Positions 1 to 6,543 of a stretch of 6,608 nt of DNA are shown in pieces. The position numbers and the translations under genes were made by a program. Numbering within the stretch: position 1 is the first letter of the stretch; every line of letters begins with the position of its first letter. The notes beneath the pieces are model-generated. The model was not told where the DNA came from, did not search any database, and saw nothing but the letters and a program-made list of their open reading frames with translations. This DNA comes from Flavisolibacter sp. (GTDB lineage: Bacteria > Bacteroidota > Bacteroidia > Chitinophagales > Chitinophagaceae), in assembly GCA_013695175.1 (NCBI GenBank), contig JACDAZ010000500.1, positions 1 through 6,608 of the forward strand. The letters run 5' to 3'.

Positions 1-545
1 GATTCAGCTTTTGGTTTTAATTTGGTTTTTGGCTTAGCAGTTTCAGCAGTGTCATCACCACTTACTTCTAAAGTGGTTTTTGTTTTTTTTGCCGCATCAG
101 AAACTTTTTTTTCTTCTGCAGGCTCTTCAGCCTCTTCTTCAGTTTCCTCTTCTTCGTCTTCTTCAGACAGCTTTATTTCAATATCGTTTTTATCCAGCAC
201 TTCGTACCACTTCACCATTTTTTTCATGTCTGAAGCATACACTCTTTCAAAATCTATATCTGGATACACATCTTCGAAATAACTCTTTAAGGCTTTATTA
301 TCTTTTGTATCAGGTAATTTACTCTTGCTGCTCTTCATAGCCGTCATCACTTCTGCCAGGTTCACATTTTCACCTGTTGTATATACTTCTATACTTTCTA
401 AATGTGATAAATTATGTACCCGTGCCGAAACAAATTTTGTAGTACCGTCTTCAAGAGAACGCACTATTGCTCCATCACTTTTGCTACTCATTAGCTCAAA
501 TAATCCGGGCAAGCCTGTAACAGCTACAATTCTAGTATACTCCAT
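1..545 (-). CDS. DUF5606 family protein, C-terminus cut by window edge
   Basis: The minus-strand reading frame opens with ATG at 545-543 and stays open for 181 codons to the window edge, so the stop lies outside. The N-terminus (residues 1-60) has the pattern 'RIVAVTGLPGLFELMSS...GAIVRSLEDG', and residues 85-118 contain 'YFEDVYPDIDFERVYASD' followed by 'MKKMVKWYEVL'. Both match what I remember of the DUF5606 family of Bacteroidota, whose function is unknown to me. From about residue 127 the protein becomes a low-complexity acidic run of Glu/Asp (about 127-146) and then a Lys/Thr/Ala-rich tail, probably disordered. No signal peptide or membrane segment is visible, so it is probably cytoplasmic. 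It is transcribed divergently from the broken receptor gene. Upstream on the minus strand, TATCTTGC (rc of about 567-574) is a poor match to the Bacteroidota -7 box. Family assignment is from memory of the motif; a profile search would settle it. Confidence 0.8.
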   Translation of the reverse strand, partial: MEYTRIVAVTGLPGLFELMSSKSDGAIVRSLEDGTTKFVSARVHNLSHLESIEVYTTGENVNLAEVMTAMKSSKSKLPDTKDNKALKSYFEDVYPDIDFERVYASDMKKMVKWYEVLDKNDIEIKLSEEDEEEETEEEAEEPAEEKKVSDAAKKTKTTLEVSGDDTAETAKPKTKLKPKAE

Positions 546-610
546 AACATCCAATTTTTTGGGCGTGCAAGATAAGCCGAAATTTTATTAGACTTAACTA
601 ACCTTAAATA

Positions 611-643
611 TTTGGGTGGCGGTATGATTTCTGGAGAAATTTG
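611..643 (+). promoter_or_regulatory. Possible Bacteroidota sigma-A promoter for the receptor pseudogene
   Basis: TTTG at 611-614 followed 21 bases later by GAAATTTG at 636-643 resembles the Bacteroidota vegetative promoter (-33 TTTG, -7 TAnnTTTG), with one mismatch in the defined -7 positions. It would start transcription near 650, about 27 bases before the ATG at 677. It is seen by eye only; such short motifs occur by chance in AT-rich DNA. Confidence 0.3.
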
Positions 644-676
644 CAGCCAGAAAAGAGTTTGTCGAAAAGAAGTCAC

Positions 677-1955
677 ATGAGAAAAACCTACCTGTTCTTT
701 ATTATGGCTATTTGTTTTATTGGAGAATCACAGGCGCAAACCTTTACTATTCAGGGAAAATTACAGGATTCTGAAACAAGAACATCTTTACAGGGTGCCA
801 CTGTTTTAATCAGCAGTATTTCCGATACCACCCTTTCTTACACTACTTACACAGATACATCAGGAAGGTTTCAATTTGATGAGATGGGGCGGGATTCATT
901 CAGGCTAATCATGTCTTCAGTAGGTTATGAAACCATTACAAGAACCTTTAAAGTAGATTCAGCCAATGTGGATCTGGGTGAGATATCTGTTCCAAAACAT
1001 CCAAGGAATTATCAGAAGTAACAGTAACAGCCGGTACACCACCGGCACAACAAAGAGGCGATACGGTTCAGTTTAACGCCAGCCAGTTTAAAGTAAATCC
1101 TGATGCAACAGCAGAAGATCTTGCCAGGAAAATTCCAGGATTAACTATAGAAGGAGGACAGGTAAAAGCACAGGGCGAAAATGTAAGATGTGTAACCATG
1201 TGTTTTTACAATCTGCAAATAATTATATCACTAATGCCACTTATGTTGCTCTGAGTGATTCTGTAGTAAATAGTCAACTTACACTAAGACCCGGTGAAGA
1301 AATAACAGTACCAATAAATTTAGATGGTTACCGAAGCTTACGTTCATTTGCAACGATTGCTTTCCCTATAAAATTCATCAAGTCAACCTTTAACATGAAT
1401 GGGGGAGTAACCTATACCAAGTTTCCTGGCATCATTAATAATACTCTAAATGAAACAGAAAATGTTATGTACAGCCTGGGTACGGTACTGGCCAGCAACG
1501 TAAGTGAGTTTGTTGATTTTACGGTTTCTTATTCTGCTAATTTTAATAAGGTACGGAATCAATTAGTGAAGGAAAGGAATGATAATTATTTTCAGCATGT
1601 GGCCGGTTTGCAATTAAACCTATTATCTAAAAACGGTTGGTTCTTTCAAAACGATTTAAACAACCAGTTTTATAAAGGTTTATCTGAGGGTTTTGACCAA
1701 ATTTATTCCTTATGGAATATGAGCATAGGCAAAAAATTTCTGCAGGATAATAAAGGCGAGTTGAAATTAAGTGTGTTTGACCTGCTCAAACAAAACAGGA
1801 GCATTTCCAGGAATATTACTGAAACGTATTTGGAAGACACAAGAAATGAAGTTCTGCAACAATTTTTCATGATAACCTTTACCTATAACTTAAGAAATTT
1901 TGGAACTGCCGCAGCAAGGGCTGTAAACAGGGCTGCGGGTGGCAATAACAGGTAA
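677..1955 (+). pseudogene. Broken outer-membrane beta-barrel (TonB-dependent receptor-like) protein
   Basis: The ATG at 677 starts a signal peptide (MRKTYLFFIMAICFIGESQA, then Q). An earlier TTG at 641 is rejected because it would bury the signal. Residues about 22-110 form a CarboxypepD_reg-like beta domain ('IQGKLQD...TDTSGRFQF...SSVGYETITR'). This frame stops at 1019-1021. The homology continues one frame over from about 997 ('ELSEVTVTAG', 'GDTVQFNASQFKVNPDATAED', 'IPGLTIEGGQVKAQGENVR'), which is the typical plug entry of this family. At about 1190-1205 it jumps to a third frame that encodes only the last part of the barrel, ending 'FFMITFTYNLRNFG' plus a short tail and TAA at 1953-1955. 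Intact relatives are around 900 residues (general knowledge) and only about 425 codons remain, so most of the plug and barrel are missing. Intact members sit in the outer membrane; this remnant cannot make a complete barrel. An assembly error is the alternative. Confidence 0.85.
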
Positions 1956-1996
1956 ATTTTTCATGAGCGGAAGAGTCATAATTACATGTGTGTTTG

Positions 1997-2004
1997 TAAC
2001 TTTA
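1997..2004 (+). promoter_or_regulatory. Possible -7 box of the VOC gene
   Basis: TAACTTTA matches the Bacteroidota -7 consensus TAnnTTTG at all but the last defined base and lies 14 bases before the ATG at 2019, giving a very short leader. No TTTG is present at the usual -33 distance, which weakens the call. Confidence 0.3.
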
Positions 2005-2018
2005 AAAAAAATACTGCT

Positions 2019-2411
2019 ATGGCTTTTAAACATGCAATCAGCTGGTTTGAGATTCCGGCAACAGACATTAACAGGGCGCAAACATTTTATGAAACCATCT
2101 TTGATATGAAGATGATCCCTCTTGATTTTCCCAACATTTCCATGCGCATGTTTCCTTTAGAAGATATGCAAAATGGTGTAGGTGGTGCTATTTGCAAGGC
2201 TACTGATCCTTTTTATAAACCATCGGAAACTGATGGTCCTCTAATTTATTTAAATGCAAACCCCGATGTACAAAATGTACTGGACAAAATAGAAGCTGCC
2301 GGAGGAAAGATTGTTGTGCCTAAAAATGAAATTTCTCCTGAATATGGATTTATGGCAGTCTTTATAGATACAGAAGGAAACAGAATTGCACTACACAGCG
2401 CACCGCAATAA
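2019..2411 (+). CDS. VOC superfamily (glyoxalase/bleomycin-resistance fold) protein
   Basis: A 130-residue protein begins MAFKHAISWFEIPATDINRAQTFYETIF in two overlapping parts: 'HAISWFEIPATDINRA' is the first beta strand and helix of a VOC module. The second half has 'GPLIYLNANPDVQNVLDKIEAAGGKIV', 'MAVFIDTEGN' and 'IALHS', the matching second module. This two-module layout in about 130 residues is the size of a single-chain VOC protein that dimerises. It resembles the SgaA-N-like/YaeR-type group of glyoxalase-like proteins. Candidate metal-site residues include His5 and His126, but I cannot say that a metal site is complete, and the substrate is unknown. I chose the ATG at 2019 over the one at 1986 because the extra residues (MCVCNFKKNTA) are not part of the fold and overlap the likely promoter. 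It converges with the DsbA-family gene, with 7 bp between stops, so each transcript probably ends inside the other gene. There is no signal peptide, so it is likely cytoplasmic. Confidence 0.85.
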   Translation: MAFKHAISWFEIPATDINRAQTFYETIFDMKMIPLDFPNISMRMFPLEDMQNGVGGAICKATDPFYKPSETDGPLIYLNANPDVQNVLDKIEAAGGKIVVPKNEISPEYGFMAVFIDTEGNRIALHSAPQ

Positions 2412-2418
2412 CATTGCA

Positions 2419-3093
2419 TTATTTGTTTGTTGTGTTTATCTCGGCTAGAATTTTTTCTATTCTTTCTTTTACTGTTTGGTAATCTGTATAGCCTTGTGCA
2501 ATAAGATAAAATTTTGAATCAGTAACCTGCATTAAAACTGCAGGGAAGCCGGCTACTTTTAACTGCTTTACCAATGCAAATTCATAGTATGCTTTTTCTT
2601 TATATTCTTCGCTTTTGAGTTTTGAATAAAAATCATCTTCATCTAAATTGTATTTTATCAAAAGATGCTTGTATGCTTAGTCATCTGTAAGATCCCTCCC
2701 TTCATAATTTAAAGCATATTGAAGATCGGCAGCAAATCCTACCGCTTTTTCCGGAAAATATTCTTTAAAAATACACATGGCAACAGCAGGTTTTGTTGAC
2801 TCAGGATACCAGTCACTTTGTTCAGGATTGTTGATATGCCATAAAAAATCTTCTCCAAACTTTACTCCCGATAGTTGTTCTACATTTTTATGTGCTTCTT
2901 TTATATAACCCGCCATGGCTCCAATATGCTTTGGGTTTTCATCAAAGATCATTCCCCCGGACAATACATCAAAAGCCAGTTTGCCTGCATAATCTTCTGT
3001 TATCTGCACCATTACTTTACTAAAACCATAGCACCAACCGCAGTATGCATCGTAACAGTAATATATTGTTGGGACATTTTCTTGTTCGGTCAT
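2419..3093 (-). pseudogene. DsbA-family thioredoxin-fold protein interrupted by an in-frame stop
   Basis: From the ATG at 3093-3091 the frame encodes a thioredoxin-fold protein with active site C18-G-W-C21 in 'YDAYCGWCYGFS', as in the DsbA-family/COG3531 group of predicted disulfide isomerases. After residue 138 ('EGRDLTDD') comes TAA at 2679-2677. The same frame then continues without a break as 'AYKHLLIKYNLDEDD' and on to a natural stop at 2419-2421. The full reading is 224 residues, normal for the family. The second half holds 'VAGFPAVLM', whose Pro184 is the expected cis-proline opposite the CXXC, so neither half alone could form the active site. The simplest history is one GAA-to-TAA change (inference). 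A TTG at 2661 could in principle restart the second half, but there is no sign that it does. There is no signal peptide, so a cytoplasmic location is likely. It lies downstream of polA on the same strand, separated by a repeat-filled spacer. Confidence 0.85.
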
Positions 3094-3100
3094 AATTTTA

Positions 3101-3156
3101 GGTATTAGGTATTGAGTATCAAGTATCGGGTATTAGCGGTCAGCTATCAGCGATTT
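3101..3156. repeat. Degenerate 7-bp tandem repeat, eight units
   Basis: Read in steps of seven from 3101, the sequence gives eight consecutive units, the first five fitting RGTATYR (ggtatta, ggtattg, then agtatca). Units six to eight (3136-3156) drift away (gcggtca, gctatca, gcgattt). The array begins seven bases upstream of the DsbA-family start codon, so it occupies the place where that gene's promoter should be. Function unknown. Confidence 0.75.
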
Positions 3157-3240
3157 AACCGCAAAGTGCGCTGAGAAGCAAAGGAAACGCAAAGTAGAAA
3201 CTCTAAAATTCTTTGCGCCACTTTGTGAAATTTGCGGTTA
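3156..3240. repeat. Palindromic element built of CTTTGCG-type units
   Basis: The outer arms TAACCGCAAA (3156-3165) and TTTGCGGTTA (3231-3240) are perfect inverted repeats. Inside them CGCAAAG (3188-3194) and CTTTGCG (3211-3217) also pair, around a centre of 16 bases. Each arm is a row of related units about 10 bases apart (CTTTGCG, CTTTGTG, TTTGCGG on the plus strand of the right arm; CTTTGCG, CTTTGCT, CTTTGCGG on the minus strand of the left arm), so the arms are head-to-head arrays. I remember CTTTGCG-rich intergenic repeats from other bacterial genomes, including Bacteroidota. As RNA it would fold and could end polA transcripts, but there is no U-tract for a classic terminator. Confidence 0.75.
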
Positions 3241-3242
3241 CA

Positions 3243-3256
3243 ACATCAGACATCAG
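3243..3256. repeat. Perfect 7-bp direct duplication
   Basis: ACATCAG occurs twice in a row right after the palindrome. On the minus strand it reads CTGATGT twice and mirrors, on the other flank, the 7-bp periodicity at 3101-3156. It is short enough to be chance on its own. Confidence 0.45.
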
Positions 3257-3294
3257 CATTAATTATTAAACAAAATCATCTTCATTATACTCTA

Positions 3295-3374
3295 CATGCA
3301 CATCTACATATCTACACATTTGCATATTCGCACATTTGCACATCTTCAAATTATCAAATTATCAAATTGCACCC
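3295..3374. repeat. Degenerate 8-bp tandem repeat, nine to ten units
   Basis: Read in steps of eight from 3295, the sequence gives units such as tctacata and tctacaca, later tttgcaca and finally ttatcaaa twice (3351-3366). Neighbouring units differ by one to three bases, and the array grades from a CTACA type to a TTGCACA type to a TTATCAAA type. It ends exactly at the polA stop codon (3374-3376), the last unit being partial. On the minus strand this is the first DNA after polA, so it would be the 3' untranslated region. Confidence 0.75.
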
Positions 3375-6169
3375 TAATGCGCTTCCAACCAATTATCACC
3401 CACACCTAATTCGGCAACAACAGGTATGTTATTGGGTAATGCCATAGCCGCTTCCATACAACTTAAAATAACAGGTTTTATTATTTCCACTTCTTCTTTT
3501 ACTACATCAAACACCAGTTCATCATGCACCTGTAATATCATTTTTGATTTGAATTGCTGTTCTTTAAAGGCACTATGAATTTTTACCATGGCGAGTTTGA
3601 TCATATCAGCAGCTGTTCCCTGGATAGGTGAATTAATAGCATTGCGCTCTGCAAAACCACGTACTGTAAAATTCCCGGAATTGATATCACGTAGCCAGCG
3701 CTTCCTGCCCAGCAAAGTCTGCACATAACCATGCTCACGTGCAAAATTGATCATGTTGTCCATGTATTGTGCAATGCCTATAAATTCTCTTTTATAATTA
3801 TCAATAATAGTCTTTGCTTCGGTGCGGCTGATGCCTAAATTTTCTGCAAGTCCAAAAGCACCTTGACCATAAACAATTCCAAAGTTTACACTTTTGGCTT
3901 TATAACGCATTTCCTTTGTAACTGCTTCTTCAGCCACATTATACACTTTAGCAGCTGTTGCAGTATGAATGTCTTTATGTAATAAAAAAGCTTCGCTCAT
4001 ATTCGGGTCGCCACTGATGGCAGCAACAATCCTTAATTCAATTTGTGAATAGTCTGCACTGATAAGAACGTGTCCTTCATCGCGTGGAATAAATGCTTTC
4101 CTTATTTCTCTTCCTCTTTCTGTACGTATAGGAATGTTTTGAAGATTAGGATTGTTACTTGAAAGCCTGCCTGTAACTGCAACCGCCTGTGCAAAGGTTG
4201 TATGAACACGACCTGTTTTTTCATTGATCAACAAAGGCAGCGAATCAACATAAGTTGATTTTAATTTGGTGTATTCCCGGAATGCTAAAATATTTTCAGC
4301 AACCGGGTGTTCATGAGACAGTTTACGTAAAACATCTTCACCTGTTGCATATTGACCGGTCTTAGTTTTTTTTGCTTTGGGGTCCAGTTTTAGTTTTTCA
4401 AAAAGCACTTCACCAAGTTGTCGCGGAGATGCAAGGTTAAACCTTACTTCAGCAGTTTCGTACACTTTTTCTTCATGAATTTTTGCTTCAGTTTCCAGCA
4501 CTCTTGAATATTCATGCAAAAAACTAATATCAATTCTCACACCTTCATATTCCATATCGGTTAATACAGGTACAAGTGGATTATCTACTTCATCAAATAC
4601 TTTCCGAACTTCGCATTGCTGCAGCATGGGTTCAAAAACTTTTTTAAACTGGTAGGTTACATCTGCATCTTCAACTGCATACTCTTTTATTTTTTCCACC
4701 TCCACATCTTTCATGCATCCCTGGTTCTTTCCTCTTTTGCCTATCAATTCTTCAATATGAACGGGTTCATAATTCAGGTATTTGGCACTCAACCAATCCA
4801 TGTTGCTTTTTCCATCAGGCTCAATTAAATAATGTGCTAACATGGTATCAAATAATTTACCTTTTATTTCAAAGCCATACCACTTCAGCATCAATAAATC
4901 ATACTTAAGGTTATGTCCTACCCATGTTTTGCTTTCATCATTAAAAAGATGTTGAAATCTTGAAAGTGTATTTGTTGTAGATGTTTTGTTTTCACAATCA
5001 ACAGGAACATACCAGCCACTGCCTTGTTGAATAGAAAAACTTAATCCCACCATGTCGGCTATATTAGCATCAATATCTGTTGTTTCTGTATCAAATGAAA
5101 TTTCATCACTTTCTTCCAATGCTTTAATTAATTTTTCAAATTCACCTTCACTTTCTACCAGATCATATTCATGTGGTGTATTATTAATATTGTTTGAAGG
5201 TTGCACTACCGAAATAACAATTGGCTCCTGTACGCCTCCTACAGCATTTCCAAAAAGATCTGCCTGTACACCCAGTTTTGATTTTGTACCATCAGGTTCT
5301 TCACCAAACAATCTTCTGATAACTGTACGGAATTCCAGGTCATTTAAAATTTCTTTTAGTACATCCTTATTCCATTCTCTTAAACAAAAATCTTTTTCAT
5401 GAAATTGTACGGGAACATCTGTAATGATGGTTGCTAATTTTTTAGACATAATAGCATCATCTTTCCCCTTTTTTATTTTTTCTCCAACAGCACCTTTTAT
5501 GTTTTCAGCATTCTCTAATATGTTTTCTAATGAACCATATTCACTAATAAGTTTACATGCAGTTTTTTGTCCTATTCCGCTTATCCCCGGTATATTATCA
5601 ACAGCATCCCCCATTAAACCAAGCATATCTATTACCTGGTCAACAGATTTTATACACCATTTATCGCATACTTCTTTAGGCCCTAAAATTTCTACATCAC
5701 CACCCTGGTATCCAGGTTTGTAAATTTTTATTTTATCGCTGACCAGTTGTCCATAATCTTTATCCGGTGTTACCATAAATACTTCATACCCCAAACATTC
5801 AGCTTGTTTACTTAATGTGCCAATTACATCGTCTGCTTCATATCCATCGCTTTCGATAATAGAAACATTTAACCCCCGTAGTATTTGTTTTATATCCGGA
5901 ATGGCAGTTGAAATATCTTCAGGCGTTTCCTGCCTGTTTGCTTTGTAATCAACATAATCTGTGTGTCTTTCTGTTGGAGCTGCAGTATCAAAACACACTG
6001 CCATATGCGTTGGCTTCTGGTTGTTTATTAATTCTAAAATGGTATTGGTAAATCCAAATTGGGCATTTGTATTTTTTCCTTTTGATGTAATGCGAGGGTT
6101 GCGAATAAGTGCATAGTAAGCTCTGAATATAAGAGCATATGCATCAAGCAAAAACAGCTTCTTCTCCAT
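3374..6169 (-). CDS. polA: DNA polymerase I
   Basis: The 931-residue product has the standard three-domain layout. Residues 1 to about 290 are the 5'-3' nuclease: D9, D61, 'EADD' 111-114, 'TPDKD' 134-138 and 'GDAVDNIPG' 187-195. About 345-530 is the 3'-5' proofreading exonuclease with all motifs present: D360/E362 in 'FDTETT', D424 in 'GHNLKYD', Y497 and D501 in 'YAVED'. About 540-931 is the polymerase: motif A 'DYSQIELR' (D706, E711), motif B R755, K759, F763, Y767, motif C 'VHDE' (H882, D883). The end 'GDNWLEAH' is typical of the family. It fills gaps, removes RNA primers and acts in excision repair. The start is ATG at 6169-6167, giving 'MEKKLFLLDAYALIFRAYYA'; an upstream TTG (6190) is less likely. 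A terminator-like hairpin separates it from the upstream ORF, so it is probably transcribed on its own. Nothing appears truncated. Confidence 0.98.
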   Translation of the reverse strand: MEKKLFLLDAYALIFRAYYALIRNPRITSKGKNTNAQFGFTNTILELINNQKPTHMAVCFDTAAPTERHTDYVDYKANRQETPEDISTAIPDIKQILRGLNVSIIESDGYEADDVIGTLSKQAECLGYEVFMVTPDKDYGQLVSDKIKIYKPGYQGGDVEILGPKEVCDKWCIKSVDQVIDMLGLMGDAVDNIPGISGIGQKTACKLISEYGSLENILENAENIKGAVGEKIKKGKDDAIMSKKLATIITDVPVQFHEKDFCLREWNKDVLKEILNDLEFRTVIRRLFGEEPDGTKSKLGVQADLFGNAVGGVQEPIVISVVQPSNNINNTPHEYDLVESEGEFEKLIKALEESDEISFDTETTDIDANIADMVGLSFSIQQGSGWYVPVDCENKTSTTNTLSRFQHLFNDESKTWVGHNLKYDLLMLKWYGFEIKGKLFDTMLAHYLIEPDGKSNMDWLSAKYLNYEPVHIEELIGKRGKNQGCMKDVEVEKIKEYAVEDADVTYQFKKVFEPMLQQCEVRKVFDEVDNPLVPVLTDMEYEGVRIDISFLHEYSRVLETEAKIHEEKVYETAEVRFNLASPRQLGEVLFEKLKLDPKAKKTKTGQYATGEDVLRKLSHEHPVAENILAFREYTKLKSTYVDSLPLLINEKTGRVHTTFAQAVAVTGRLSSNNPNLQNIPIRTERGREIRKAFIPRDEGHVLISADYSQIELRIVAAISGDPNMSEAFLLHKDIHTATAAKVYNVAEEAVTKEMRYKAKSVNFGIVYGQGAFGLAENLGISRTEAKTIIDNYKREFIGIAQYMDNMINFAREHGYVQTLLGRKRWLRDINSGNFTVRGFAERNAINSPIQGTAADMIKLAMVKIHSAFKEQQFKSKMILQVHDELVFDVVKEEVEIIKPVILSCMEAAMALPNNIPVVAELGVGDNWLEAH

Positions 6170-6174
6170 GGTTG

Positions 6175-6182
6175 CGAAGGTA
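6175..6182 (-). promoter_or_regulatory. Possible -7 box of polA
   Basis: On the minus strand TACCTTCG lies five bases before the polA ATG and matches the Bacteroidota TAnnTTTG box with one mismatch. If used, the mRNA would be almost leaderless, and indeed no Shine-Dalgarno sequence is visible. A TTTG lies 24 bases upstream of it (in the TTTTTTTG run), somewhat farther than usual. Confidence 0.35.
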
Positions 6183-6218
6183 AGGAACAAGCATTGGCTA
6201 AAGGATCAAAAAAACTCC

Positions 6219-6244
6219 AAACCCTGCATATAAGAGCAGGGTTT
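6219..6244 (-). terminator. Likely bidirectional intrinsic terminator hairpin
   Basis: AAACCCTGC (6219-6227) and GCAGGGTTT (6236-6244) form a perfect 9-bp stem with an 8-base loop, with A's at the 5' side and T's at the 3' side on both strands. It lies between the end of the 6273-6494 ORF and the polA start, which are on the same strand, so it could end transcripts coming from the right before polA. On the minus strand the T-run is interrupted (GGGTTTGGAG then seven T's), so efficiency is uncertain. It might instead sit in a polA leader as a regulatory hairpin. Confidence 0.55.
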
Positions 6245-6272
6245 AACAATGATAGTAAGGATCAGTATATAT

Positions 6273-6494
6273 TTAAAAAGAGATTATAATAGCATCCCTT
6301 TGTTTGTCTGTGGTATCTTCTTCCCGATTAATAACATCTATGCTATTAAATGCTATATAATGCTGAAGTGAAATAATTTTTGCAGTTTCTATTACTGTAT
6401 TGTCAGAAACTTTGGACTTATCATGACCCGCTGCAAAGCGGTTACGAGATAAAGACAAAAACCTGTTGCCAAAAAAATGAAAAACTTTATACAT
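6273..6494 (-). CDS. Small hypothetical protein, weakly supported
   Basis: An ATG at 6494-6492 opens a 73-codon frame ending at a stop at 6273-6275. I do not recognise the product. It starts MYKVFHFFGNRFLSLSRNRF, has a basic Arg/Lys/His stretch up to about residue 28, a middle 'ETAKIISLQHYIAFNSIDVINRE' that could be helical or strand-forming, and an acidic/polar section before the end 'DAIIISF'. There is no clear signal peptide, although the first 16 residues are fairly hydrophobic. In its favour are an ATG start, a terminator-like hairpin 28 bases after the stop, and the lack of any better gene in 6250-6608. Against it are the short length, no convincing promoter or ribosome site, and no known homolog that I can recall. 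It could also be a gene remnant or non-coding DNA. Confidence 0.35.
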   Translation of the reverse strand: MYKVFHFFGNRFLSLSRNRFAAGHDKSKVSDNTVIETAKIISLQHYIAFNSIDVINREEDTTDKQRDAIIISF

Positions 6495-6543
6495 GTGCTC
6501 TATAATAATGCACCTCTAAAATAAACTGCTGCTATGAGAGGAT

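Noticed and set aside
22..591. Plus-strand ORFs of 86-88 codons rich in Ser/Phe/Leu
   Set aside because: They are antisense to the DUF5606 gene; the Ser-rich composition is just the complement of its Glu/Lys codons.
1188..1955. A complete 255-residue gene starting at ATG 1188
   Set aside because: The sequence is clearly the C-terminal barrel of the receptor family, lacks a signal peptide, and the ATG lies at the deletion junction.
1890..2081. A 63-codon minus-strand ORF
   Set aside because: It overlaps the end of the receptor pseudogene and the start of the VOC gene antisense, with no family features.
3101..3374. CRISPR array
   Set aside because: The repeats are 7-10 bp units in direct tandem without unique spacers of 25-40 bp, and there is no cas gene.
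2875..3447. Plus-strand ORFs antisense to the DsbA-family gene and through the spacer
   Set aside because: One is the complement of the DsbA-family gene. The other (3232-3447) translates the 8-bp repeat array and part of polA antisense, and its repetitive His/Tyr/Thr composition reflects the repeats.
4616..5723. Several plus-strand ORFs of 70-116 codons
   Set aside because: They lie antisense within the intact polA coding sequence, with no promoter, start context or recognisable domain.
6034..6249. A 71-codon minus-strand ORF overlapping the polA start
   Set aside because: It is out of frame with polA, which is certain here, and it runs across the hairpin and promoter region.
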